In this document: positions 1 to 8,214 of the stretch, one piece after another | Numbering within the stretch: the stretch's first letter is position 1 | Layout of the letters: every line of letters begins with the position of its first letter | Assembly: GCA_014584705.1 (NCBI GenBank) | Contig: JACTMJ010000009.1 | Location: forward strand, 62,001 to 126,000 | Reading direction: 5' to 3' | DNA: 64,000 nt | Source of the DNA: Acidobacteriota bacterium | GTDB taxonomy: Bacteria > Acidobacteriota > Terriglobia > Bryobacterales > Bryobacteraceae | Notes under the pieces: model-generated | Seen by the model: the letters and a program-made list of their open reading frames with translations, nothing else | What the model was told of the DNA's origin: nothing | Databases searched by the model: none | Translations under genes and position numbers: made by a program

Positions 1-2
1 CC

Positions 3-350
3 GCCCAAGTGAACGGGAGCGCCTGGGCCGCACGCGACGACGAAACCGTGTGGCTGCCCGCGGGCAAGCACCTTCTTGAACCGGGAAGGGAAGACCCATT
101 GTTGCGACTGCGCTACTTCAGCGGGGAGTTGCGCCGCGTGCATAGCGCCGCTGGCCGGCTCACCTTTCACTACCACGCGGAAGCGCGGGCCATCGCCATC
201 TTCAACGAGGCGCCCGGCAAGCTCTGGATTGACGACCTTCAGATCGCCGCACCCGTCTATCAGGCAGCAAGCGGCTATTACCTGTTTCTGCCCGCCGGAG
301 AGCATCTCGTGACCGTGGAAGCAGGAGCCAGTGTGCATCCTGGTTCCTGA
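3..350 (+). CDS. 3' end of a truncated secreted-type protein, function unknown
   Basis: The reading frame is open from the left edge of the window and ends in TGA at 348-350, so only about the last 115 residues are present. A GTG lies at position 9 but nothing marks it as a real start. The visible part alternates short hydrophobic strands with charged turns (for example YHAEARAIAIFNEAPGKLWI, then a segment ending YYLFLPAGEHLVTVEAG), which suggests a beta-sandwich end domain. Such domains occur at the C-termini of secreted glycoside hydrolase-like proteins of Acidobacteria, but I do not recognise the family. The gene converges on the minus-strand AP-superfamily gene 18 bases downstream. Confidence 0.55.
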   Translation, partial: AQVNGSAWAARDDETVWLPAGKHLLEPGREDPLLRLRYFSGELRRVHSAAGRLTFHYHAEARAIAIFNEAPGKLWIDDLQIAAPVYQAASGYYLFLPAGEHLVTVEAGASVHPGS

Positions 351-368
351 CGGCCGGGAAGCGTCGAC

Positions 369-1478
369 TTACTTGGCGGCGGGCTGGATGGCTTCGGCTA
401 TCGGCTTGCCTGTCTTCGGGAACGCGGCGTGATAGTCTTCTCCGAGCAATGCCGCCAGCGTGGCCGCAACCTGGCTCTGCGTCACCGGTTCCGCGTTCGC
501 GCGCTCCCCGAGCGCCGGAGTATCCGGACCCATGATTCCCATCCAGACATACTTCGATTCCGGGACCTTCTGGCCATGGCTGCGCCAACTGGCGCCCTCG
601 GCGCCCCGACCGTGGTCGACCGCCAGAATGAGCGTGGTCCTGCCCCGGTACTGGTCCATGGACTGGGCCAGATTCCAGAGTTCTTCCACGTAGCGATCCA
701 CGCGGTGGGCGGCGTTCAGATACAGGTCGTACCGCCCGCCGTGCGCCCATTCGTCCGTTTCGCCCAAGGCCAGATAGAACACGCGCGGCCGGGCCGTGCG
801 GAAGTATTCTTTGGCCAGCAAAAACACCGGCGCGTCCTGCGCTTCCGACCCCCAGATATCCGTTTCCGCTTTCACCCGGTTCAGCAGATCAATGCGGTCG
901 TTGGGCGTGTTAGTATGCAGGGGCGTATAACCGTCGTTCACCAGCAGCCCGGAGCGCCTGGAGTTCAGAATGTAATAGAAGCGATCCCAGGCGCCGAATG
1001 CGGCGATGCGATTTCGGAAGGATTCCCGCGTGTTCAGCCATTCGAGCACGTTCACGTTCGGATTGTCGATCTGGTCATTGCTGTTGATCCGGTCGTCGGG
1101 CGCACCCGTCAGCAACTCGCTATAGCCGGGATACGAAAAGTTCATGCCGTTGGTCACGTAGGCATCGGAGCCACGGTCTCGGTTGCCGTAGAGCACCCCG
1201 TGTTTGGCCACCGTCTTCCAGACGAAGGGCATCAAGAGTTCCCGGCGCTCTTCCGGCGAATCTCTCCAGAAGCGTGCCTTCAGCGCGTCCGGGTTGGAGA
1301 CACCGCCTGTCGTCTTGTTGATCTGGGCTGGATCCGCACCGCGAAAGAGGTCTTCCCAGCGCAATCCGTCGGTGGTCACCAAGATGACATTTTGGGTCTG
1401 TTTACCCGAATTCTGTGCCAGTCCGGGATATGCGCTCAATGCGGCGCCCGCTGCTGCAAGAAAGCTTCGCCGATCCAT
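369..1478 (-). CDS. Tat-type exported alkaline-phosphatase-superfamily protein
   Basis: A 369-residue protein with an N-terminal twin-arginine type signal (MDRRSFLAAAGAALS) followed by an alkaline phosphatase superfamily fold. Metal and catalytic positions can be picked out: VTTDGLRWEDLF near residue 35 (first Asp), NGMNFSYPGYSELLTG (candidate nucleophile Ser/Thr region), GETDEWAHGG and LAVDHGRGA (Asp/His ligands), then SHGQKVPES near the C-terminus. In this superfamily two metal ions, usually zinc, activate a Ser or Thr that attacks a phosphate or sulfate ester. The substrate cannot be read from sequence; a phosphodiesterase or phosphatase acting outside the cytoplasm is most likely. It is a single gene, with no obvious operon partner. 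Confidence 0.8.
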   Translation of the reverse strand: MDRRSFLAAAGAALSAYPGLAQNSGKQTQNVILVTTDGLRWEDLFRGADPAQINKTTGGVSNPDALKARFWRDSPEERRELLMPFVWKTVAKHGVLYGNRDRGSDAYVTNGMNFSYPGYSELLTGAPDDRINSNDQIDNPNVNVLEWLNTRESFRNRIAAFGAWDRFYYILNSRRSGLLVNDGYTPLHTNTPNDRIDLLNRVKAETDIWGSEAQDAPVFLLAKEYFRTARPRVFYLALGETDEWAHGGRYDLYLNAAHRVDRYVEELWNLAQSMDQYRGRTTLILAVDHGRGAEGASWRSHGQKVPESKYVWMGIMGPDTPALGERANAEPVTQSQVAATLAALLGEDYHAAFPKTGKPIAEAIQPAAK

Positions 1479-1608
1479 AGGTCAGTTCCTCGATATGGGG
1501 TTCGGTTCCGTTCCGGGGGAACGGCCCGGCGGCTGCCACCGCCTCCCGATGAGCATATCACGCGATTAGGGGGGCGTCTTCGAACCGGCGCGGTCACGCT
1601 TCGGCCCG

Positions 1609-1983
1609 CTAATGAAGCCGCCGGTTCTCCGGGCGAAGCAGGTAAGAAGCGACGGCCAAGGCTAGCAGCGCCAGCGGCCCGGCAAGGGCGATCCAGGGGT
1701 CGCCCTTCGCGACGTGGGAATAGGCGACGCTCGACAATTCAAAGACGTACCCGGCGTAGGTCCACTCTTTCAGCCGGGGGAATCCAACCAGGAAGATCGC
1801 CCCCGCGCCCAGCAGATTCCACACCCCGAGAAGAGGCAACAGAAAATCCGGGTAGCCCAGATGCCGAATCACCCGTAGCGCCATCTCCGCCGGCGCCACG
1901 CTCAAGATGCCGATGGCGATCATCAACAAGCAAAACGGAATAGTCACCACCCAATATGCAGTGGAACGGTTTCGTCGCATCAC
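1609..1983 (-). CDS. DoxX-like family integral membrane protein
   Basis: A 124-residue protein with four predicted transmembrane helices (about residues 9-29, 43-65, 71-90 and 96-117), matching the size and topology of the DoxX-like (DUF4267/DoxX_2 type) family. The loop after the first helix carries the family-typical pattern VIRHLGYPDFLLPLLGVWNLLG, in which a Gly-Tyr-Pro turn precedes helix two. The start could be the GTG at 1983 or the ATG directly after it at 1980; a purine-rich stretch AGGATGGAAGG lies just upstream of both. Biochemical roles in this family are mostly unknown; some members accompany redox or quinone metabolism. It lies alone between the AP-superfamily gene and lipA. Confidence 0.7.
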   Translation of the reverse strand: MMRRNRSTAYWVVTIPFCLLMIAIGILSVAPAEMALRVIRHLGYPDFLLPLLGVWNLLGAGAIFLVGFPRLKEWTYAGYVFELSSVAYSHVAKGDPWIALAGPLALLALAVASYLLRPENRRLH

Positions 1984-2070
1984 CTTCCATCCTAGCGGGT
2001 CGTTTCGGCGCGGCAGCCGAATTTCGGGGGAGGGGCGAATGTTTACGGGTGCAGACCGGCTCGTTCGCCC

Positions 2071-2964
2071 TCACGCCGGGCTTAGGGATTTCGCGGCGTG
2101 GGAGGCGGCGTGGTAGGAACTGCGAACGAGCGGCCCACTTTCCACGTGCTGAAAGCCGAGCGAGCGCCCGAACTCGCGGATCTCGGTAAACTCGTCCGGA
2201 TGCACGTAGCGGATCACGGGAAGGTGGTTCAGCGTGGGCCGCAGATACTGCCCCACCGTGAGGATATCCACCTCGCTGCGCCGCAGATCCCTCATCACGT
2301 TCTTGACCTCGTCCAGCGTCTCGCCCAGCCCCACCATCAGCCCGGACTTCGTGGGGATATCGGGCCGCCGCTGTTTCGCGTACGCCAGCATGTCGAGCGA
2401 CCGCTCGAAACTCGCGCCCAGACGCACATGCCGGTAAAGCCGCGGGACGGTCTCCGTATTGTGATTGAGAATATCCGGACCCGCATCCAGCACCAAATCC
2501 ATCGATGCGTGACGGCCCTGGAAATCGGGCACCAGCACTTCCACCTTGCAAGCGGGCACGCGCTCGCGGATCGCGCGGATCACCATGGCGAAGTGCTCCG
2601 CTCCGCCGTCCTTGCGGTCGTCCCGGTTCACGCTGGTGACCACCGCGAAGCGCAATTGCAGCGCCTCCACCGCTTCGGCGATTCGCCGGGGTTCATCCAT
2701 ATCCACTTCGAGGGGGACGCCCTTCCGCACATTGCAGAACCCGCAGCGCCGCGTACACACATTGCCCAGAATCATGAACGTCGCCGTCCGATGGTTCCAG
2801 CACTCGCCGATGTTCGGGCAGGCCGCGCTCTCACAGACGGTATGCAGCTTGAGGTCGCCCACCAATCGCTTCAGGTCGTGGTAATTCTCTCCCACCGGGG
2901 CGGGAGCCTTCAGCCATTCCGGGCGGTTGCCCTTCTGTGTCAGTGTGTCGATTGGAATAAGCAC
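2071..2964 (-). CDS. lipA: lipoyl synthase (radical SAM)
   Basis: Lipoyl synthase inserts two sulfurs into octanoyl groups on the E2 and H lipoyl domains, using S-adenosylmethionine and two [4Fe-4S] clusters. Both cluster motifs are present: the auxiliary-cluster motif CESAACPNIGEC and the radical-SAM motif CTRRCGFC. The lipoyl synthase end signature RSSYHA is also there, close to the C-terminus. The frame extends to an ATG at 2994, but that has no Shine-Dalgarno sequence. The GTG at 2964 is preceded by GGAAGAG at four bases and gives 297 residues, the usual family length, so I prefer it. The product would serve the 2-oxoacid dehydrogenase whose E1 is at 16.3-18.3 kb. No lipB is visible in the window. 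Confidence 0.93.
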   Translation of the reverse strand: MLIPIDTLTQKGNRPEWLKAPAPVGENYHDLKRLVGDLKLHTVCESAACPNIGECWNHRTATFMILGNVCTRRCGFCNVRKGVPLEVDMDEPRRIAEAVEALQLRFAVVTSVNRDDRKDGGAEHFAMVIRAIRERVPACKVEVLVPDFQGRHASMDLVLDAGPDILNHNTETVPRLYRHVRLGASFERSLDMLAYAKQRRPDIPTKSGLMVGLGETLDEVKNVMRDLRRSEVDILTVGQYLRPTLNHLPVIRYVHPDEFTEIREFGRSLGFQHVESGPLVRSSYHAASHAAKSLSPA

Positions 2965-3059
2965 GATACTCTTCCAGTGTAGCGGCTGCGGCATGACGGC
3001 TGTGATCGCGGCAGGGGCCGCCGGCGGGCACGGGCTTTGCTACAGCCAATCCCCGCCGA

Positions 3060-4337
3060 TCAGCCCCGCGTGGAGAGCCGCCGCTCTATCGCCGCTCCGC
3101 GCCGGAAGGATGCCAGAATCGGGGGCAGCCCCAGATACATTCCGATCTCCCGGTAGTCCTCGCATTCGAGAATCGTCAGATTCGCTTCGCGCCCGGATTG
3201 AATGGAGCCGAGGCGGCTTCCCAGGCCTAGCGCGTGCGCCAGGTTCACAATCGAGAGTTGCAGGATTTCCTCCGGTTCGAGATGGGCTTCCTGCCGCAAG
3301 CGACTGGCCAGAGCGAAGGGAGAGACGCACCCGGGCCGGTTCACGTCGTATCCGGAGCTCAGAGCCAGCCGCATGCCGGAGTCGATTGCCCCGCGCAGCA
3401 TGTGGCCCGGGTGTCCGCTCGCGAGACCGGCCTCCCCGCCCGGCACGATCCATGGAATATCCAGCCGCGCCGCGGCCTCACGGTTCTCCACGCGCTCCGG
3501 CGGAGACCCGATCACCGCGCAGTTGCTGCCGCCGCAGGTTCCCAGGAGCGCTTCCGGGTCCAGGGCTTCCGGCGACGTCAGGAAGCAAGGCAGGCCATCG
3601 CCGAGCTGGCGCAGGGCGTGCAATCGGTCCTGGATGGAGAGATGCCGCAGCGCCGCCGCATGCACGCTCACCGCCAGCGACGGTTCCAGCCGCTTCCAGT
3701 AGCCCTTTGCCGCCGCCGAAAGCTGCTGCCAATAGGGCAGGCGGCTTCCCGCTTCCAGATCCGGCAGGCGATGAAAGTGAAGTTCCGCACGAAAACTGTT
3801 CGTCGGCACATCCAACTGCAGCAGGTTGCGCAGCAGCCGGCTTTGCAGACCCGGCTGCCGCGGGAACCTCAAGCGAAACTGCGTGAAAGCGGTGCCCGCC
3901 CAGCCGAGTTTCCCGAGCTCCCGCTCCAAGCCGCGAACCAGTGTATGGAGCGTGTGCGCGCCGTAGAAAGGCGGGTCGAGGGGCGGTTCGGGCGGCGTCT
4001 CGCTCGCGGCGGAAGGCGGGCGCTCGCTCTCGTCCTCCGCCGCAAGCGGAAGCAGGTCGTGCGCCGCGTCGAGCAGCCCCGGCACGATCACAAGATGCCG
4101 CGCATCCAGCACGCGCGCCGTCGCCGCATCCTTCAGATTGTCCAGCCGCCGCGCGCTACCCACCTCCGCAATCCTGCCGCCTTCGATCAGAATTGAGGCG
4201 TCGCGAAGCAGGCCTACATCGCGCAACTCCGCGCCCTGACGCACGCGTGCCGGCCCCTGGAGCGTGACAATTTGTCTGGCTCCGCGAATCAGGAGCCGGT
4301 CCGTTGGCCTCGCGGGTGAAACTCCTCCTGCGGTCAT
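3060..4337 (-). CDS. amidohydrolase-fold protein related to imidazolonepropionase, metal motif lost
   Basis: A 425-residue protein with the amidohydrolase plan: an N-terminal beta-sandwich (RLLIRGARQIVTLQG, then ILIEGGRIAEVG), a central TIM barrel, and the C-terminal closing segment GSIQSGREANLTILE. The last third resembles HutI and other aminoacylase-like enzymes (LALSSGYDVNRPGCVSPF, then LSIVNLAHALGLGSRLGSI). The hallmark HxH metal motif that follows PG(F/L)xD is replaced: residues 86-94 read PGLLDAAHD, with no histidine pair. The mid-barrel histidines are also unclear. It may therefore be a pseudo-enzyme, use other ligands, or act in another way. It lies 65 bases downstream of nothing co-directional except lipA behind it; no hut genes are nearby. 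Confidence 0.7.
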   Translation of the reverse strand: MTAGGVSPARPTDRLLIRGARQIVTLQGPARVRQGAELRDVGLLRDASILIEGGRIAEVGSARRLDNLKDAATARVLDARHLVIVPGLLDAAHDLLPLAAEDESERPPSAASETPPEPPLDPPFYGAHTLHTLVRGLERELGKLGWAGTAFTQFRLRFPRQPGLQSRLLRNLLQLDVPTNSFRAELHFHRLPDLEAGSRLPYWQQLSAAAKGYWKRLEPSLAVSVHAAALRHLSIQDRLHALRQLGDGLPCFLTSPEALDPEALLGTCGGSNCAVIGSPPERVENREAAARLDIPWIVPGGEAGLASGHPGHMLRGAIDSGMRLALSSGYDVNRPGCVSPFALASRLRQEAHLEPEEILQLSIVNLAHALGLGSRLGSIQSGREANLTILECEDYREIGMYLGLPPILASFRRGAAIERRLSTRG

Positions 4338-4640
4338 GGGCGGCTCAGCGTGTGCCCGCTTGCAATTCGGGTGGCTAGTTCAAACTTATTCGAATCGGAG
4401 TCGGATGAAAACAAAACGCTTTAGATTGTTTCAGATTGAACCGCCCGGCGTCGGTTTTGCCAAGCGGTTCGCCGGCCGCGCAATACGGCATTCCGCCGAC
4501 GGGGCGGCGGGCGGACAACCTCAGCTTGCCGATGCGGCCCGTTTTGCATACGATACTGGAGGTCCCGCCGCGATTCGATGCGGCTTACGGCAAGGATTCC
4601 GGATTAGAGGAAGACTGCCCGTCTATGAGGGAGGATTACC
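4338..4640. other. 303-base intergenic region between divergent genes
   Basis: No gene is visible here. The half next to the amidohydrolase-like gene is relatively AT-rich (around 4370-4440), and the half next to the DUF1080 gene carries the promoter-like elements listed separately at 4526-4554 and a strong ribosome binding site (GGGAGGATTACC) in front of the ATG at 4641. Confidence 0.5.
4526..4554 (+). promoter_or_regulatory. candidate sigma-70 promoter of the DUF1080 gene
   Basis: A -35-like TTGCCG at 4526-4531 and a -10-like TACGAT at 4549-4554 are separated by 17 bases. They lie about 85 bases upstream of the ATG at 4641. The match is moderate. Confidence 0.35.
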
Positions 4641-5747
4641 ATGCTTCGAATGCGTTTCGTCGCCATTGCGACGGCCGCCACTCTTCAGGCGCTGCTGTTT
4701 TGGCACTGCGCTCCATCCGCTGAAAAAGCCTCGGTGAATAAGGCCGCGCTCGGCGAAAAGTATAACGGCCGCTGGCTGGTGACGTTCAATCCGGCGGACC
4801 GCGAGCGCGTTGGCTGGATTCAGCTCGAAGGCGTCGGCACCCCGGATGCCAAGGGGCTGATCGTGGGCGTGCCCGGTGGCGGCATGTACCCGCTCACTTC
4901 CGTCAGCGTCGCCGACGATGGCAGCCTGCGTCTCGAGTATTCGGGCAGCTGGGGATCGAATATCCCGGAGATCGCCGCGAAAGAGCGTGAAGAAAGAATG
5001 GCCGCTCGCGCCAAGCTGAAGGAAGGCGAGAAGCTTCCGAAGCAGCCTCCCATCACCTCGGTCTACACGGCCACGCTCCAAGGCGACACGCTGACCGGCA
5101 AGCAGGAATGGCCCTCGGAGCCGACACGCTTCCAGGTGGTCACGTTCACCGCGAAGCGCGCCCCGGAAATTCACGAGCACGACGACGGCACCTGGGTGGC
5201 GGGCGAGGTTGTTCAGCTTGTGCCCGACAAGCCGGCCAGCAATGGCAACTTTACGGTGGAACTCCCGAACAAGGAACTGGGTTGGACGGTGAAGAACGGC
5301 GATATCCTCAACACGCCGCCCGCTGGCAATCTCACGTCCAAGGAGAAGTTCTGGAACTTTGACCTCCACGCCGAATACAAGCTCTCCGAACACTCCAACA
5401 GCGGCATCGGCCTGCGCGGGCGCTATGAAGTGCAGATCAACGAAGACTTCGGCAAGGAACCCTACAAGCAGGGCCACGGCGCGCTTTACTATCGCATCGT
5501 GCCCACGTCGAACCCCAGCAAAAAGCCGGGCGAGTGGCAGACGATGGACGTTCGTCTGATCGGCCGCGAAGTCAGCGTCACGCTGAACGGCGTCAAGATC
5601 ATCGACAAGAAGATCATCGACGGGCTGACGGCCATGGCCACCAACGCGGATGAATCGGAACCCGGCCCCATCACCATTCAGGGGGACCACGAGAAGGTGG
5701 AGTTCCGCAAATTCACCGTAACGCGGCTCGAAAAGAAGGGCGCGTAA
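4641..5747 (+). CDS. exported DUF1080 (3-keto-disaccharide hydrolase-type) protein
   Basis: A 368-residue protein with an N-terminal signal sequence (MLRMRFVAIATAATLQALLF) followed by Cys at about residue 23; the context WHCAPS is a poor lipobox, so lipoprotein status is uncertain. Residues 35-155 form a first beta-rich domain with a charged insert (KEREERMAARAKLKEGEK). Residues 165-365 match the DUF1080 concanavalin-like lectin/glucanase fold: GDILNTPPAGNLTSKEKFWN, then SNSGIGLRGRYEVQI, GHGALYYRI, GEWQTMDVRLIGREVSVTLN and a terminal GPITIQGDHEKVEFRKF. This family includes 3-keto-glycoside hydrolases that work with Gfo/Idh/MocA oxidoreductases, two of which are in this window though not adjacent. 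The start has a very good GGAGG site. Confidence 0.82.
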   Translation: MLRMRFVAIATAATLQALLFWHCAPSAEKASVNKAALGEKYNGRWLVTFNPADRERVGWIQLEGVGTPDAKGLIVGVPGGGMYPLTSVSVADDGSLRLEYSGSWGSNIPEIAAKEREERMAARAKLKEGEKLPKQPPITSVYTATLQGDTLTGKQEWPSEPTRFQVVTFTAKRAPEIHEHDDGTWVAGEVVQLVPDKPASNGNFTVELPNKELGWTVKNGDILNTPPAGNLTSKEKFWNFDLHAEYKLSEHSNSGIGLRGRYEVQINEDFGKEPYKQGHGALYYRIVPTSNPSKKPGEWQTMDVRLIGREVSVTLNGVKIIDKKIIDGLTAMATNADESEPGPITIQGDHEKVEFRKFTVTRLEKKGA

Positions 5748-5757
5748 CACGGATATC

Positions 5758-5806
5758 GCCGGCGGCCCGGGAGGGGATTTTCCGAACGGGCCCGCCGGCG
5801 CGTTTC
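5758..5806 (+). terminator. probable transcription terminator hairpin after the DUF1080 gene
   Basis: A GC-rich inverted repeat pairs 5758-5770 (CGCCGGCGGCCCG) with 5787-5800 (CGGGCCCGCCGGCG) with one bulged base. It is followed by a weak T-containing tail CGTTTCTGTC. It begins 10 bases after the stop codon. Confidence 0.55.
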
Positions 5807-5894
5807 TGTCTCCGGCCGTGCGGGTGCTTTCTTTGCGCCCGCGACGCCGAAATCACGGTATAGACTGGTTGGAGCCTTTGGAGGAATCCCCCGC

Positions 5895-6158
5895 GTGCCA
5901 AACAGAATTTGTGAACATCTGGCCGAAGTAACTCCCGTAGCGCCTTCAGGCACGGGGTGCGTGGAATGCCTCAAGGCCGGAACCGCCTGGGTACACCTGC
6001 GCATGTGCCTCGTCTGCGGCCATGTGGGCTGTTGCGATTCCTCGCCCGGCAGGCACGCCACCATGCACTACCACGACTCCGGGCATCCAACCATGCAGAG
6101 CGCCGAACCGGGTGAGACCTGGCGCTGGTGCTATATTGACCAGCTTTTGGTGGAATAG
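5895..6158 (+). CDS. stand-alone UBP-type zinc finger protein
   Basis: An 87-residue protein that consists of one ZnF-UBP domain. The expected ligand array is visible: C6 and H8, C22 and C25, C38 and C41, C46/C47, H54, H58, H60 and H64, with the core CLVCGHVGCCDSSPGRHATM that is highly typical of the fold. In eukaryotes this domain binds the free C-terminus of ubiquitin. Bacteria have no ubiquitin, and their short solo versions have no established role. The GTG start is preceded by GGAGGAAT at a suitable distance. The gene stands alone between convergent neighbours. Confidence 0.85.
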   Translation: MPNRICEHLAEVTPVAPSGTGCVECLKAGTAWVHLRMCLVCGHVGCCDSSPGRHATMHYHDSGHPTMQSAEPGETWRWCYIDQLLVE

Positions 6159-6227
6159 CGCCTCCGCGCCGGCGCGCGGTGTACAGTCTGTCGGCACGGG
6201 CCTCGATGCGGGAACTGCAAGGCGACG

Positions 6228-8189
6228 CTACGCCTCCGCTGTCTCCGCTTCGATCGCCTCCGAAACCTCCGCCCATTCCTGCATCGTCGCGTCCAGACGT
6301 TCCCGCAGCGCATCGAGTTCGTTGCTTTGGCGCATGCTTTGCTCGGCGGTGACGTAAACCGCCATAGCCGCCTCGGTCTCCGCGATGGCGCTTTCGAGCC
6401 GCGCGGTTTCCTCTTCAAGTTCGCTTCGCTTCTCTTCCATCTGGCGCATCTTGATGGGGTTCAGTCTGCGCGCGCGTTTCGCATCGCCGTTCGCCGCGGA
6501 GGCCGTCGCTGGCGCGTCCTCCTTCGCTAACGGGGCGCTCGTCCGCTCCGCCTCATCGCCGTTCCCGGCCGGCGCGCGCGCCGCCATGCGCGCCTTGTAG
6601 TCAAGGAATTCCGGATAGCTTCCCGCGTAGTCGAGCAGCGCGCCGTCCCTCACCTCGAACACCCGCGTCGCCAGATTCTCAATGAAATAGCGATCATGGG
6701 AAACAAACACGACCGAGCCGGTGTAGTTCTTCAGCGCGTGCAGCAGCACGTCCTTGGCGCGCATGTCGAGGTGGTTGGTCGGTTCGTCGAGCAGCAGGAA
6801 ATTCGAGGGGTAGAGCAGCATCCGTGCCAGTGCATAGCGGTTGCGCTCCCCGCCGCTCAGCACTTCGATCTGCTTGAAGACGTCGTCTTCGGAGAAGAGA
6901 AAGCAGCCGAGCAGGCTCCGCAATTCCGTCTGGCTGCGCCCCGGCGCATAGTTCGTCAGATCGTCAAGAATGCGCGCTTTCGGATCGAGCACTTTGTATT
7001 GATCCTGCGCGAAGTAATCGACATCCACGTTGTGGCCCAGCTTGCACTCCCCGTGCGTGGGTGCGTCCAGCCCCGCGAGCAGACGAATGAGCGTCGATTT
7101 CCCCGCGCCGTTCGGGCCTACCAGCGCAATCCGGTCTCCGCGATGGATCAGGAAGTTGAAATCGGAAAAGACGTGTTTCTCCCCGTAGCTCTTGGCGAGA
7201 TCCGTAGCCTCCACCACGGTGCGCCCGCTCGCCACGGGCTGCGGAAACCGGAAATGGATTGTCGCTTCCTCCGGAGGGATTTCAATCTTCGGCAGCCGCT
7301 CCAGTTCCTTGATCTTGCTCTGCACCTGCTTGGCCTTGGTGGCCAGCGCCCGGAAGCGATTGATGAACGCTTCCAATTGCTCCGCTCGTTCGGCGGTGGA
7401 TTTTCGCAGCGCGATCAACTGTTCGCGCCGGGCTTCCTTCTGCTTCTCGAACTTTGTGAAATTGCCCGAATACAGGAAGCCCTGCTTATTCCAGAGTTCA
7501 AGCACCCGGTTCACCGTCTGGTCCAGGAAAAACCGGTCGTGCGAGATGAGGACGATCGCGTAGGGGTATTGGTTCAGGTAGCCTTCCAGCCAGTCTCGCG
7601 ATTCGAGATCGAGGTGGTTCGTCGGTTCGTCCAGCAGCAGCAGATTCGGCTGTTCGAGCAGCAGTTTCGCGAGCGCAATCCGCATCTGCCAGCCGCCCGA
7701 AAACTCCTCGACGCGCCGCCCCCAATCGTCCTTCGAGAAGCCCAGGCCGCTCAGGATCTGCCCGGCTTTTGCTTCGAGCGAGTATCCATCGGCGGCGGTG
7801 AACTCGTTCTCCAGTTGATGATAGATGCCGGCCAGTTCGCGGTATTCGGCGGAGTCCGGCGGAAGGTCGCTCAGCTCGCCGGCAATCGTCTCCAGGCGCT
7901 TCTCGATCTGCTTGAGATTTTCGAAAACGCTCAGGCATTCCTGCATGACGGTGCGGCCGCTGAGCCGGAGCCCGTCCTGCGGAAGATAGCCGAAGGCCAG
8001 GCCGCGTGCCGATTGCAGGTCGCCTTCGTCCAGGGATTCAATCCCGGCGAGAATCTTGAGCAGCGTGGTCTTACCGGTACCGTTTGCCCCCACCAGACCC
8101 ACGCGGTCACCGGGGTTGATCTGCACGTTCAGATTCTCGAACAGCAATTTCGGACCGAAGCGCTTGCCGGCGCCCACTAGCTGAATCAT
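6228..8189 (-). CDS. ABC-F family ATPase (Uup/EttA-like translation factor)
   Basis: A 653-residue soluble protein with two ABC ATPase domains and no membrane segment. Domain 1 has Walker A GANGTGKTT near residue 35, signature EFSGGWQMR and Walker B LLLLDEPTNHLDLESR. A long charged linker follows (about residues 240-300), and domain 2 has Walker A GPNGAGKST, signature LSGGERNRYALAR and Walker B LLLDEPTNHLDM. The C-terminus (about 575-653) is a charged coiled coil (EEKRSELEEETARLESAIAE), as in Uup and YdiF-type proteins. ABC-F proteins bind the ribosomal E site and release stalled or stressed ribosomes; some give antibiotic resistance, but this sequence shows no basis for claiming that. It ends 25 bases before the accD stop on the same strand, so the two may be co-transcribed. 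Confidence 0.92.
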   Translation of the reverse strand: MIQLVGAGKRFGPKLLFENLNVQINPGDRVGLVGANGTGKTTLLKILAGIESLDEGDLQSARGLAFGYLPQDGLRLSGRTVMQECLSVFENLKQIEKRLETIAGELSDLPPDSAEYRELAGIYHQLENEFTAADGYSLEAKAGQILSGLGFSKDDWGRRVEEFSGGWQMRIALAKLLLEQPNLLLLDEPTNHLDLESRDWLEGYLNQYPYAIVLISHDRFFLDQTVNRVLELWNKQGFLYSGNFTKFEKQKEARREQLIALRKSTAERAEQLEAFINRFRALATKAKQVQSKIKELERLPKIEIPPEEATIHFRFPQPVASGRTVVEATDLAKSYGEKHVFSDFNFLIHRGDRIALVGPNGAGKSTLIRLLAGLDAPTHGECKLGHNVDVDYFAQDQYKVLDPKARILDDLTNYAPGRSQTELRSLLGCFLFSEDDVFKQIEVLSGGERNRYALARMLLYPSNFLLLDEPTNHLDMRAKDVLLHALKNYTGSVVFVSHDRYFIENLATRVFEVRDGALLDYAGSYPEFLDYKARMAARAPAGNGDEAERTSAPLAKEDAPATASAANGDAKRARRLNPIKMRQMEEKRSELEEETARLESAIAETEAAMAVYVTAEQSMRQSNELDALRERLDATMQEWAEVSEAIEAETAEA

Positions 8190-8214
8190 GACGGGTGTAG
8201 CGAGATCCCTTTCC

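Noticed and set aside
429..1943. 504-codon open frame on the plus strand
   Set aside because: It lies opposite the AP-superfamily and DoxX-like genes and shows no domain; a shadow of GC-rich coding DNA.
2098..2982. 294-codon plus-strand frame across lipA
   Set aside because: Antisense shadow of lipA, rich in His/Arg/Pro and without family similarity.
6696..8180. 494-codon plus-strand frame opposite the ABC-F gene
   Set aside because: Antisense shadow; the minus strand has all ABC motifs.
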